From contig NZ_JAJOYS010000002.1 of assembly GCF_021166475.1 (NCBI RefSeq), positions 558,001-622,000 of the forward strand: DNA of 64,000 nt, written 5' to 3'. The DNA comes from Pelagibacterium xiamenense. GTDB lineage: Bacteria > Pseudomonadota > Alphaproteobacteria > Rhizobiales > Devosiaceae. Positions within the stretch are counted from its first letter, which is position 1. The number at the start of each line of letters is the position of its first letter. The notes beneath the pieces were generated by a model. The model was not told the origin of the DNA. It saw only the letters and a program-made list of their open reading frames with translations, and did no database searches. The position numbers were made by a program, and so were the translations under genes. This document shows, piece by piece, positions 43,208 to 54,444 of this stretch.

Positions 43208-44086
43208 ATGCTCTACGACGTCAAGCTCACCCTCGACTACGGATACGACCCTCCCGTGTCCGGCGGGCGGCATCACGTGCGGGTATGCCCGCGCACACTG
43301 CCCGGCATTCAAAGGGTCGTCGCCTCGACCCTGACGGTGTCGCCAACACCCTCGGAGCACACCGAATTCACCGATTTTTTCGGCACGCGCGTCGCGGCTC
43401 TCGCGTTCCGCGCCCCCCACGATGCGCTTCAGGTCACCATGACCGCGCGGGTCGATGTTGAGCGCTCGGACGGCGACATAGACCTTACGCCCGACCTCGG
43501 CACACTCTATTCCGACATCGAGAAGTGCCCGAGCATGGGGGCCACATCGCCCCATCATTTCCTAGGCGCGAGCCCACGCGTCGCGGCCTCTCCCAGCGTC
43601 ACAGCCTATGCCCGGCAAAGCCTTCACGCCGCGCGGACCGTGCGCGAGATCGCCAACGATTTGTGCCTGCGCATCAACGCCGACTTCGCCTATGACGGGA
43701 ACGCCACCAAGGTGGATACGGCCCTCGACGAAGCCTTCGAACTGCGGCGGGGCGTGTGCCAGGATTTCGCGCACATCATGATCGCGGGGCTGCGCGGACT
43801 GGGAATACCGGCGGGTTATGTTTCGGGCTTTCTGCGCACCATCCCGCCCGAGGGCCAGCCCCGGCTCGAGGGCGCCGACGCCATGCACGCCTGGGTGACC
43901 GTCTGGTGCGGGCGCGAGGCCGGCTGGATCGAGTTCGACCCCACCAACGCCATGCCAGCTGGGCGGGACCATATCGTCATCGGCTATGGTCGGGACTATG
44001 CCGATGTGAGCCCGATCGTCGGGGTCCTGCGCAGCGCCGGCGGGCATGAAACCTCGCAGGCGGTGGACGTGCTCGAGGTCGCCTAG
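43208..44086 (+). CDS. Transglutaminase-like cysteine protease-fold protein
   Basis: 292 residues. N-terminal beta domain (LYDVKLTLDYGYDPPVSGGRHHVRV) and core with predicted triad C184 in RGVCQDFAHIMI, H227 in HAWVTVWCG and D244 in FDPTNAMPAG. No signal peptide, so cytosolic. Third gene of the cassette, 12 bases after the ATP-grasp gene. It likely cleaves or transfers an amide bond made by the ligases encoded upstream. Its stop shares CTAG with the convergent permease gene. Confidence 0.93.
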   Translation: MLYDVKLTLDYGYDPPVSGGRHHVRVCPRTLPGIQRVVASTLTVSPTPSEHTEFTDFFGTRVAALAFRAPHDALQVTMTARVDVERSDGDIDLTPDLGTLYSDIEKCPSMGATSPHHFLGASPRVAASPSVTAYARQSLHAARTVREIANDLCLRINADFAYDGNATKVDTALDEAFELRRGVCQDFAHIMIAGLRGLGIPAGYVSGFLRTIPPEGQPRLEGADAMHAWVTVWCGREAGWIEFDPTNAMPAGRDHIVIGYGRDYADVSPIVGVLRSAGGHETSQAVDVLEVA

Positions 44087-44835
44087 GCGGTCCCCGGCAC
44101 GCTTTGTCCCATGCGCCGCGCCGCGATCTTCTCGATGGCGACGAAGCCGTCGTAAATCAGCACCGCCAAGACGCCGACGACCAGCCCGCCCTGGAGCACG
44201 AAGGCCGTGTTGTTGGACAAGAGCCCGGCGATGATCACCTCCCCCAGCGTCTTGGCCGCCACTGTGGACCCGATCGTGGCGGTCGAGAGCGAGATGACGA
44301 CCGAGAGCCGGATGCCGGCGAGAATGACCGGGAAGGCGAGCGGCAACTCGACCCGGACGAGCCGCTGCAGCCCCGTCATCCCGCTCCCGCGCGCCGCCTC
44401 GCGGACGGAGGGCGAAAGACTCTCAAGGCCCGTAAGTGCGTTTTCGAAGATCGGCAGGAGACCATAAAGAAAGAGCGCAACCAGTGTCGGCCCGGCCCCG
44501 AAGCCCATTGCCGGTACGGCCAGTGCAAGGACGGCGACCGGGGGAAACGTCTGTCCGATATTGGCGAGCGAACGCGAAAGCGGCAGGAACTCGGCCCCGA
44601 AGGGGCGCGTGACGAGTATGGCCAGCCCGACCGCGAGAATGGTGGCCGCCAATGTCGCCGCGCCCACGAGCATGAGATGGCTCAGGGTCAGATCGAGAAT
44701 CGCACTCTGGGTATAGATCGGCGGCGCGCCGAACTGGGTGAGCGGCGCAAATACGGGCGCGAACATTTCCGGCGCGAAGATAAACGCCGCCAGAAGCACA
44801 ACCGCGACAAGCCGGAGCCCGAGCGCCCACTTCAT
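44083..44835 (-). CDS. yehW: Osmoprotectant ABC transporter permease, YehW type
   Basis: 250 residues, about six helices, EAA loop SVREAARGSGMTGLQRLVRVELPLA. Length and last position in the SBP-long permease-ATPase-short permease order match E. coli yehZYXW, a low-affinity betaine-type importer (established for E. coli). Overlaps the ATPase gene by ATGA. Confidence 0.88.
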   Translation of the reverse strand: MKWALGLRLVAVVLLAAFIFAPEMFAPVFAPLTQFGAPPIYTQSAILDLTLSHLMLVGAATLAATILAVGLAILVTRPFGAEFLPLSRSLANIGQTFPPVAVLALAVPAMGFGAGPTLVALFLYGLLPIFENALTGLESLSPSVREAARGSGMTGLQRLVRVELPLAFPVILAGIRLSVVISLSTATIGSTVAAKTLGEVIIAGLLSNNTAFVLQGGLVVGVLAVLIYDGFVAIEKIAARRMGQSVPGTA

Positions 44836-45767
44836 TGCGGTGCCGCCGCTTTGTCGTCGAGCGCGGCGCGCGTAACGCGGCCGATGATTTCGCCGTTGCG
44901 TATGACCGGTAATGCGTCGCGCCGCGTCCAGAGGAGCAGCGCATAGGCCTCGCGCAGGGACGCGGTGCCGGCAATCGGCTCGCCATCGGCCGCGCCGGGT
45001 TCGACGAGTTCGTCCACATGGGTGAGGGACAACATTCTGAAGGCGCGCTCGCCGCTCGCCAGGAGCGCCTCGACGAAGTCGGTAGCGGGCTTGGCGATGA
45101 TGTCCTGGGGCCGCGCGTATTGCAAAAGCTTGCCCTCGTCCATCACCGCGATGCGGTTCCCCAGCTTGATCGCTTCGTCCATGTCGTGGGTGACGAGCAC
45201 GATTGTGGTTCCGAGCCGGCGCTGGATGTCGAGAAGATCGTCCTGCGCCTTGGCGCGAATGATGGGATCGAGCGCGCCGAAGGGCTCGTCCATCAAGAGA
45301 AGCGACGGCCCCGCCGCGAGCGCGCGAGCGACGCCCACGCGCTGCTTCTGCCCACCGGAAAGTTCGTGCGGCATGCGGTCCCGGAAATGCGCGGGATCAA
45401 GCTGGAAAAGGTCGAGCAGTTCGTCGACGCGCGCGGCAATCTTCTGCTTGTCCCAGCCCAAAAGCTTGGGCACCGTTCCGATATTGCGCCCGACCGTATG
45501 GTGAGGGAAAAGCCCGTGCCCCTGGATAGCGTAGCCGATGTGGCGGCGCAATTCGTAAGGCGCGACCTCCCGGTTGTCCCGGCCCTCGATCCTGACCGTA
45601 CCGGAGGTCGGTTCGACCAGCCGGTTGATCATGCGCAGAAGCGTCGTCTTGCCCGAGCCCGAGGTGCCGACCACGGCGGCGACCTCGCCGGCCTCGACGG
45701 AAAGCGAAACGTCGTCCACGACCGTCGTCGTGTCATAGACCTTTGTGAGGCCGTCGATTTCGATCAT
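44832..45767 (-). CDS. yehX: Osmoprotectant ABC transporter ATP-binding protein, YehX/OpuCA type
   Basis: 311 residues. Walker A GTSGSGKTT, ELRRHIGYAIQGHGLFPHHTVGRNI typical of ProV/OpuA ATPases, signature LSGGQKQRVGVARAL, Walker B LLLMDEPFGALDP. The C-terminal 60 residues form a single CBS-like module (SLREAYALLLWTRRDALPVI), the usual osmo- or nucleotide-sensing end in this group. The frame is open much further upstream inside the permease gene; the ATG at 45767 is the family start and overlaps that gene by four bases. Confidence 0.92.
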   Translation of the reverse strand: MIEIDGLTKVYDTTTVVDDVSLSVEAGEVAAVVGTSGSGKTTLLRMINRLVEPTSGTVRIEGRDNREVAPYELRRHIGYAIQGHGLFPHHTVGRNIGTVPKLLGWDKQKIAARVDELLDLFQLDPAHFRDRMPHELSGGQKQRVGVARALAAGPSLLLMDEPFGALDPIIRAKAQDDLLDIQRRLGTTIVLVTHDMDEAIKLGNRIAVMDEGKLLQYARPQDIIAKPATDFVEALLASGERAFRMLSLTHVDELVEPGAADGEPIAGTASLREAYALLLWTRRDALPVIRNGEIIGRVTRAALDDKAAAPQ

Positions 45768-46966
45768 CTTTGCGCTCCCGCGCCTTTGGGACGGCTCAGT
45801 TCGACGCCGGCGTCGAGAACGATGGCGGCGGCGAAGGCCATCGCGACCGCCGGGATGGCGCCGAGCAGGACGAGGTCCATCGCCGTCTGGCTGATGCCCT
45901 GGAAAACGAATGTGCCCAACCCTCCGCCGCCGATGAGCCCGGCGATGACGGTGAGGCCAATGTTCTGGACGAGCACGATACGGATACCGGTGAGGATGAC
46001 CGGGAAGGCCAGCGGCATTTCGATCCGCACCAAGCGTTGAAGGTCGGTCATCCCCACGCCGCGCGCCGCGTCGTTGGGCTCGCGCGGGACCGTATCGAGC
46101 CCGACAACGGTATTCGAGACGACGGGCAGCAGCGAATAGGCGAAAAGCGCAAGGAACGCAGGGGCGACGCCGATACCGCCGATCCCCAGTTCCGCCGCGC
46201 CGGGGATCGTTGCCCCAACCCATGCCATCGGCGCGATCAAAAGCCCGAACATCGCCATCGACGGGATCGTCTGGACGATGTTGAGGGCGTTGAGGATCGC
46301 CGCCCGGACGCGCACGATGCGATAGCTTACGATCCCGAGCGGGATACCGAACACGGCGGCAGCGGCCATCGAGCCGAGCGCGAGCACGAGGTGGACCTGC
46401 ACCTGTTGCCAGAAGCTGTTGGCGCGGCCCGCATACTCTTTGAGAATCGAGAGGTCGCTCCAGAGCCCGGAATAAAGGATCGCCGCGAGCACAACGCCGA
46501 CGGCGGCCAGCGCGAGAACGCGCGGCACCGGACCAAGCCTGAGCCGCGCGACGCTATCGGTGACGGAAAGCGCGAAGGCAAATATGAGTATCCAGAACCC
46601 GCCACCGGGCGAAACGCGTGCGAAGCTATCGCCCTCGGGGGTGAGATAGGACGCCGAAACGCCCACGACGACCGCAAGCAGCGCGAGCACGGCAACGCCG
46701 GCCGAAAGACGCACAGTACGCGGCGTTTTCACCAGCGTGAGCCCGATACCGGCGAGGATGACACCAAGCGTCGGCACCCAGACGAACGCGGGCAGCGACT
46801 GCCAGAGCTCGAGCGGATCCCCCAGGACGATCCGATTGGCGCGGAACAGCATGAAGGGCTGGAGGAACAGCCCCGCAAGCGCGATCAGCGTCGTGACCAC
46901 GCCGAGCTTGTCGAGCCGCGAGATCGAAACGGGAGACAGTCCGGCGCGTCCGGTCGCAAGGCTCAT
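45764..46966 (-). CDS. yehY: Osmoprotectant ABC transporter permease with extended N-terminus, YehY type
   Basis: 400 residues, as in YehY (about 385). The first ~190 residues add several helices (GVVTTLIALAGLFLQPFMLF, VPTLGVILAGIGLTLV, LSAGVAVLALLAVVVGVS, VLALAAVGVVLAAILYSGL) before the standard permease domain with EAA loop EPNDAARGVGMTDLQRLVRIEMPLA. ATG at 46966 chosen; the extra frame to 47023 would begin with TTG. Confidence 0.88.
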   Translation of the reverse strand: MSLATGRAGLSPVSISRLDKLGVVTTLIALAGLFLQPFMLFRANRIVLGDPLELWQSLPAFVWVPTLGVILAGIGLTLVKTPRTVRLSAGVAVLALLAVVVGVSASYLTPEGDSFARVSPGGGFWILIFAFALSVTDSVARLRLGPVPRVLALAAVGVVLAAILYSGLWSDLSILKEYAGRANSFWQQVQVHLVLALGSMAAAAVFGIPLGIVSYRIVRVRAAILNALNIVQTIPSMAMFGLLIAPMAWVGATIPGAAELGIGGIGVAPAFLALFAYSLLPVVSNTVVGLDTVPREPNDAARGVGMTDLQRLVRIEMPLAFPVILTGIRIVLVQNIGLTVIAGLIGGGGLGTFVFQGISQTAMDLVLLGAIPAVAMAFAAAIVLDAGVELSRPKGAGAQR

Positions 46967-47013
46967 GAGTGAGGCGTTCCCGAATCGATCACATGCGCTG
47001 AGCGTAGACACAC

Positions 47014-47044
47014 GCGGCGCCAAACGGAAACCGCCCGGCGCCGC
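47014..47044 (-). other. Intercistronic stem-loop between binding-protein and permease genes
   Basis: GCGGCGCC (47014-47021) pairs exactly with GGCGCCGC (47037-47044) in the 112-base gap after the osmF-like gene. No T-run. Probably limits read-through or protects the upstream mRNA. Confidence 0.5.
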
Positions 47045-47078
47045 ATATGTTCAGAACGGATCGTGGCGACCCCGGTCC

Positions 47079-47987
47079 TTAAAGGAACCCGTTGGAGGTG
47101 AGGTAGTCCTCGGCCACCGCCCCGGCAGGCTCGCCGCCGACCTGCACACGGCCGTTGAGCTCCTGCAGCGTTTCAAGCGAAAGCGATTCGAAAACCGGCG
47201 CGAGAATCTCCTCGATGGCCGGATATTCGCTCAGGACCTCCTGGCGTATGATCGGCGCGGGCAGATAGACCGGTTGCACGCCCTTGTCATCGTCCATGAC
47301 CACAAGGCCCGAAGGCGCGATGCCGCCGTCGGTGCCGTAGACCATGGCCGCGTTGGCGCCCGAGGTCTGCCGCGCCGCCGCCGCGATGGTCGCTGCCGTG
47401 TCGCCGCCCGAAAGCGTGATGAGCTGATCGGAGGAAAGCTCGAACCCGTAGGCTTCCTGGAACGCCGGCAGCGCAGCGGGCGAGGTCACGAATTCGCTCG
47501 AGGCTGCAAGGATGATCTCCCCGCCGCCCGAAATGTATTCCCCGAAATCCGAGAGAGTCTCGAGCCCGTTTTCCTCGGCGATCTCCGAGCGCACGGCAAT
47601 CGCCCAGGTGTTGTTGGCCGGAGCCGGCATCAGCCAGACGATGTCGTTGGCCTCAAGGTCGAGCTCGGCCGCTCGCTCATAGCCTGCCTGCGCATCGTTC
47701 CAGATCGGCTCGTCCGCCTGATTGAAGAAGAACGCGGCATTGCCGGTATATTCGGGATAGATATCGATCTGCCCCGAGGTGATCGCCTCGCGCACGATGG
47801 GCGTGCCGCCGAGCTGGATCCGGTCCTCGACCGGGATCTCGTTGGCCTCGAGCATCTGGTAGATGATGTTGCCCAGAACGCCGCCCTCGGTGTCGATCTT
47901 CGACGAAACCACGACCTGCCCGAAGCTCGCCGTCGCCGTCATCCCCACAAGCGCCGCAGCGCCAAAAAGTGCAATCGTGGAACGCAT
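47079..47987 (-). CDS. osmF: Osmoprotectant (betaine-type) substrate-binding protein, OsmF/YehZ type
   Basis: 302 residues with signal peptide MRSTIALFGAAALVGMTATASFG. OpuAC-type fold: VVVSSKIDTEGGVLGNIIYQML, then SGQIDIYPEYTGNAAFFF and the late PAPIIRQEVLSEYPAIEEIL. The family binds glycine betaine, choline or related compounds. First gene of the four-gene importer operon, followed by a strong hairpin. Periplasmic. Confidence 0.92.
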   Translation of the reverse strand: MRSTIALFGAAALVGMTATASFGQVVVSSKIDTEGGVLGNIIYQMLEANEIPVEDRIQLGGTPIVREAITSGQIDIYPEYTGNAAFFFNQADEPIWNDAQAGYERAAELDLEANDIVWLMPAPANNTWAIAVRSEIAEENGLETLSDFGEYISGGGEIILAASSEFVTSPAALPAFQEAYGFELSSDQLITLSGGDTAATIAAAARQTSGANAAMVYGTDGGIAPSGLVVMDDDKGVQPVYLPAPIIRQEVLSEYPAIEEILAPVFESLSLETLQELNGRVQVGGEPAGAVAEDYLTSNGFL

Positions 47988-48105
47988 CGTTTCTCTCCCG
48001 GTCCGATTGTTCGTTCACTTTTGCATAGCCTACAGATTGCAGCGCGATTGGCTACCCCAAAAAGAACAAAAAGTGATCAAATCGATCGCACCAGTGTCGC
48101 CCGCC

Positions 48106-48246
48106 CTACGGCTTCCTGCGTCTTTGCTCTTTCTCCCAGGGGATCGCTTTTGCGTTCGCGGTCATCTCGGCAAAGACCAATGCCAATCCAAGCGCGCCAA
48201 ACGCGACGGTGATGCTGACGACAATCCAAAGAGGTTCTGCGGGCAC
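48106..48246 (-). CDS. 46-residue single-pass membrane protein, unrecognised
   Basis: GTG start at 48246 with AGGAG eight bases upstream. The product begins PAEPLWIVVSITVAFGALGL and continues to ALVFAEM, one hydrophobic helix of about 20 residues, then a short polar tail ending WEKEQRRRKP, rich in positive charges, so the C-terminus should face the cytoplasm. Lies between metH and the osmF operon on the same strand. I recognise no family. Good Shine-Dalgarno, a plausible membrane helix and a basic tail support a real gene. Confidence 0.6.
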   Translation of the reverse strand: MPAEPLWIVVSITVAFGALGLALVFAEMTANAKAIPWEKEQRRRKP

Positions 48247-48298
48247 GCCTACGGCTCCTTTCAACAGGTTGCCGCATTGTCCCGCCGCAGGTTGGATT

Positions 48299-48322
48299 GG
48301 TCGTTGATCCAGATCAAGGACC
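48299..48322. promoter_or_regulatory. Near-perfect palindrome between metH and the small membrane protein gene
   Basis: GGTC-g-TTGATC-CA-GATCAA-g-GACC: arms of 4 and 6 bases with one mismatch pair, 2-base centre. Just past the metH stop and 53 bases upstream of the small gene's GTG. The tight centre suits a protein-binding site better than an RNA hairpin; no T-run. Confidence 0.45.
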
Positions 48323-48330
48323 GGGCTTGC

Positions 48331-52056
<3,726 letters not shown>

Positions 52057-52170
52057 GGCTCTCTCTCCTGAAACCCGTCCGCGCACTCGATACCCCGCCG
52101 AAGGTTAAGCTCCGGCTATGCGCGGCCCAGAATGGGCCCATTATTTAGGTGTTCGTCGGATCGGCACAAA

Positions 52171-52192
52171 GACATAAAGAAATCTTTATGTC
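52171..52192. promoter_or_regulatory. Perfect palindrome upstream of metH, likely methionine-pathway operator
   Basis: GACATAAAG-AAAT-CTTTATGTC is an exact 9+9 inverted repeat, AT-rich in a GC-rich genome, 115-136 bases before the metH ATG. The form (AAAGANNTCTTT inside a longer dyad) resembles operators of ArsR-family regulators of SAM/SAH metabolism, but I cannot verify a match to a published consensus. Confidence 0.6.
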
Positions 52193-52256
52193 AATAAACG
52201 GACCGGTCCGACGCCGGGATCCCTCATGCTGTCATTGCCGTCGCGCAGGTGGACGA

Positions 52257-53693
52257 CTAAACCGCAGCGGCCAGCGTCCGCGCAAACCGTGCGGCGATAT
52301 CCGGCGTCGCCTCGGCAAACCCCACGATCAACCCGACGCGGGGTTCGCCGATACAGTAGCCCGACAGCGCGGGCGTGTTGAACCCCGCCTTCTGCATGCG
52401 CAGCGACACCGCCTCATCGTCCACCGCGCCGCGGAAAGTGACGACGGTCTGCACGCCGCCCATGGGCATTTCCACCTCGACCCGGTCGCCTAGGACCAAC
52501 CGCAGCGTTTCGACCAGCAGCCGCCCGCGCGCCTCGTAGGTCCTGGCGATACGCCGCAGATGCGTCGTGAGCGCGCCGGTTTCGATGAATTCGGCGAGCG
52601 CCGCCTGCGCGTGGATGTTGACGCGCAGCCCCATATGCCGCTGCACCTGAGAAAAAGCCTCGACCAGTGGTTCGGGCACCACCATATAGGCCAGCCGCAA
52701 CCCCGGCAGCAGGCTCTTGGAGGCCGTGCCGAGATAGATGACCTCGGCCCCCGCGCTGATCCCCTGCATCGCCGCGATGGTCCGGCCGCGCCAGAGGAAC
52801 GCGCTGTCGTAATCGTCCTCGAGGATGACCGCGCCGCTCCGCCGCGCCCGCTCGAGCAGCGCCATGCGGCGCGTCAGCGGCATACGGGCGCCGGTGGGAA
52901 ACTGGTGCGAGGGGGTGACGTAGATGAGCCGGGCATTGGCATCTGCGGCGCAGTCAGGGTCAGCCCCATCGGCATCGACTTCGAGCGCGCGCAATTGAAG
53001 CTGCGCCTGCGCGAACGCGATACGCGCGCCCCAATAGCCCGGGGACTCAACAAGCGCCGTATCGCCCGGATCGGCCAGGCACAACGCCGCGAGGGTAAGC
53101 GCCGCCTGAGCCGAAGGCACAACGATCAATTGCTCGGGCGTCGCCACAACGCCCCGCCAGCGCTGCAGATGCTCCGCTAGCGCCACGCGCAGGCTCTGCA
53201 GTCCGGCGACATTGGCATACATCGCCTCCGCCCCGTACCGCCGCCGCGCGACCCGCCGCAGGCAGCGCGCCCACTCGTCGGCGGGAAAGAGATCCTCGAC
53301 CGGCGCGCCGGGCTCGAGCAGCCCGACATCGGACATGGCCTGGCGCCGCCGTTCGGCAAGGTGCGCGCCGCGCGCCGAGAGCCGAGGGGCATGAACACGC
53401 GGCGCGCTCCGCGCGCGCTCGATCTCGGGGCCGGCCCCAATTCGCGGTGCCGCGCCTTGTCGAACCGCAATGATTCCGTCCGCGCGCAGCAATTCGTACG
53501 CCGCATTGACCGTATTGCGCGAAACGCCCAGCTCCCGCGCCAGCGCACGCGAACTCGGCAATGCGCCTTCGGGCGGAATGCGCCCGGTGCGCACCGCATC
53601 GCCCACGGCATGGTAGATCTGCTCGGGCAAGGCCCCACCGTCCCGGTCGAGCGCGATCAGGTCGGCAACAAACTGGTCCTCGGAAAATGTCAT
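52257..53693 (-). CDS. MocR-type regulator: GntR helix-turn-helix fused to class-I aminotransferase domain
   Basis: 478 residues. N-terminal GntR winged helix (IYHAVGDAVRTGRIPPEGALPSSRALARELGVSRNTVNAAYELL), linker, then a fold-type-I aminotransferase domain with PLP lysine K326 in GTASKSLLPGLRLAY and VILEDDYDSAF. MocR proteins sense PLP or amino acids; the PdxR subgroup regulates PLP supply. Divergent from a pyridoxamine-phosphate-oxidase-fold gene, with an inverted and direct repeat set between them. Confidence 0.93.
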   Translation of the reverse strand: MTFSEDQFVADLIALDRDGGALPEQIYHAVGDAVRTGRIPPEGALPSSRALARELGVSRNTVNAAYELLRADGIIAVRQGAAPRIGAGPEIERARSAPRVHAPRLSARGAHLAERRRQAMSDVGLLEPGAPVEDLFPADEWARCLRRVARRRYGAEAMYANVAGLQSLRVALAEHLQRWRGVVATPEQLIVVPSAQAALTLAALCLADPGDTALVESPGYWGARIAFAQAQLQLRALEVDADGADPDCAADANARLIYVTPSHQFPTGARMPLTRRMALLERARRSGAVILEDDYDSAFLWRGRTIAAMQGISAGAEVIYLGTASKSLLPGLRLAYMVVPEPLVEAFSQVQRHMGLRVNIHAQAALAEFIETGALTTHLRRIARTYEARGRLLVETLRLVLGDRVEVEMPMGGVQTVVTFRGAVDDEAVSLRMQKAGFNTPALSGYCIGEPRVGLIVGFAEATPDIAARFARTLAAAV

Positions 53694-53695
53694 CT

Positions 53696-53737
53696 ACTGG
53701 CCCTTTCGGAAGGCCAGTTTAAGGCGCTAACTGGTCC
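53696..53737. promoter_or_regulatory. Candidate MocR operator: inverted plus direct repeat
   Basis: ACTGGCC (53696-53702) pairs with GGCCAGT (53712-53718), and a further ACTGGTCC occurs at 53730-53737. The first repeat starts three bases before the mocR ATG. MocR regulators often use mixed direct/inverted repeats in divergent promoters. Confidence 0.6.
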
Positions 53738-53777
53738 GCGATCAAGAGCCCATTGCTTTCAATCGAAAGATCCGGTG

Positions 53778-54434
53778 ATGAACGTCCACACGCCCCCCGA
53801 TTACGCCCGGGCCCGTCAGCCCCGCCGCGCGCACTACGACGCGGCGACCGTCAACGCCATTCTCGATACCGGGCTCGTCGGCCACGTGGGCTTCATCGCC
53901 GAGGGACGCCCCATGGTGATCCCGATGGCCTATGCCCGTCATGGCGACACGATCTATCTCCACGGCGCCTCCAAGGCGCGCATCGTCGCCATGCACAAGG
54001 ACGGCGACCCCATCACGATGACCGTCACACAGCTCGACGGCATCGTCGCCGCGCGCTCGGGATTCCATCATTCGATGAACTACCGCGCCGCCGTGGTGCA
54101 CGGCCACACCCGGCTCGTGACCGACCTCGAGGAAATCGAACTGGCGCTCAAGCTCATCACCGAGCACCTTTTGCCCGACCGCTGGGAGGAAGTGCGCCCC
54201 ATGCTGCCCAAGGAGCGCAAGGCCACCGGCGTCCTGGCGCTCGAGATCGAGGCGACCTCCGCCAAAATCCGGCACGGGCCGCCCGTCGACGAGCAGGACG
54301 ACCACGCACTGCCCATCTGGGCCGGTGTCATCCCGATCGTGACAGGGCTTGGGCATCCGGTCGGGGACGGTCTCTATCCGGGAGAATTGCCTCCGCCGCC
54401 CTCGGCCGCCAAGGCGCGCGCGAAGTTCGCGTAG
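53778..54434 (+). CDS. Pyridoxamine 5'-phosphate oxidase-fold flavoprotein
   Basis: 218 residues from the ATG at 53778 (MNVHTPPDYARARQPRRAHYD). Split-barrel FMN-binding fold of the PNPOx-like 2 group: ILDTGLVGHVGFIAEGRPMVIPMAYARHGDTIYLHGASK, then MTVTQLDGIVAARSGFHHSMNY with the HHSxNYRAAV motif common in this group and a GHTRLVTDLEE strand. Probably binds FMN or haem; substrate unknown. Divergent from the MocR-type regulator, which likely controls it. Confidence 0.9.
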   Translation: MNVHTPPDYARARQPRRAHYDAATVNAILDTGLVGHVGFIAEGRPMVIPMAYARHGDTIYLHGASKARIVAMHKDGDPITMTVTQLDGIVAARSGFHHSMNYRAAVVHGHTRLVTDLEEIELALKLITEHLLPDRWEEVRPMLPKERKATGVLALEIEATSAKIRHGPPVDEQDDHALPIWAGVIPIVTGLGHPVGDGLYPGELPPPPSAAKARAKFA

Positions 54435-54444
54435 GGCGGAGCGC

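Noticed and set aside
52057-52256. SAM-type riboswitch before metH
   Set aside because: No recognisable SAM-I, SAM-II or SAM-V core; the only strong structure is a short DNA-type palindrome.
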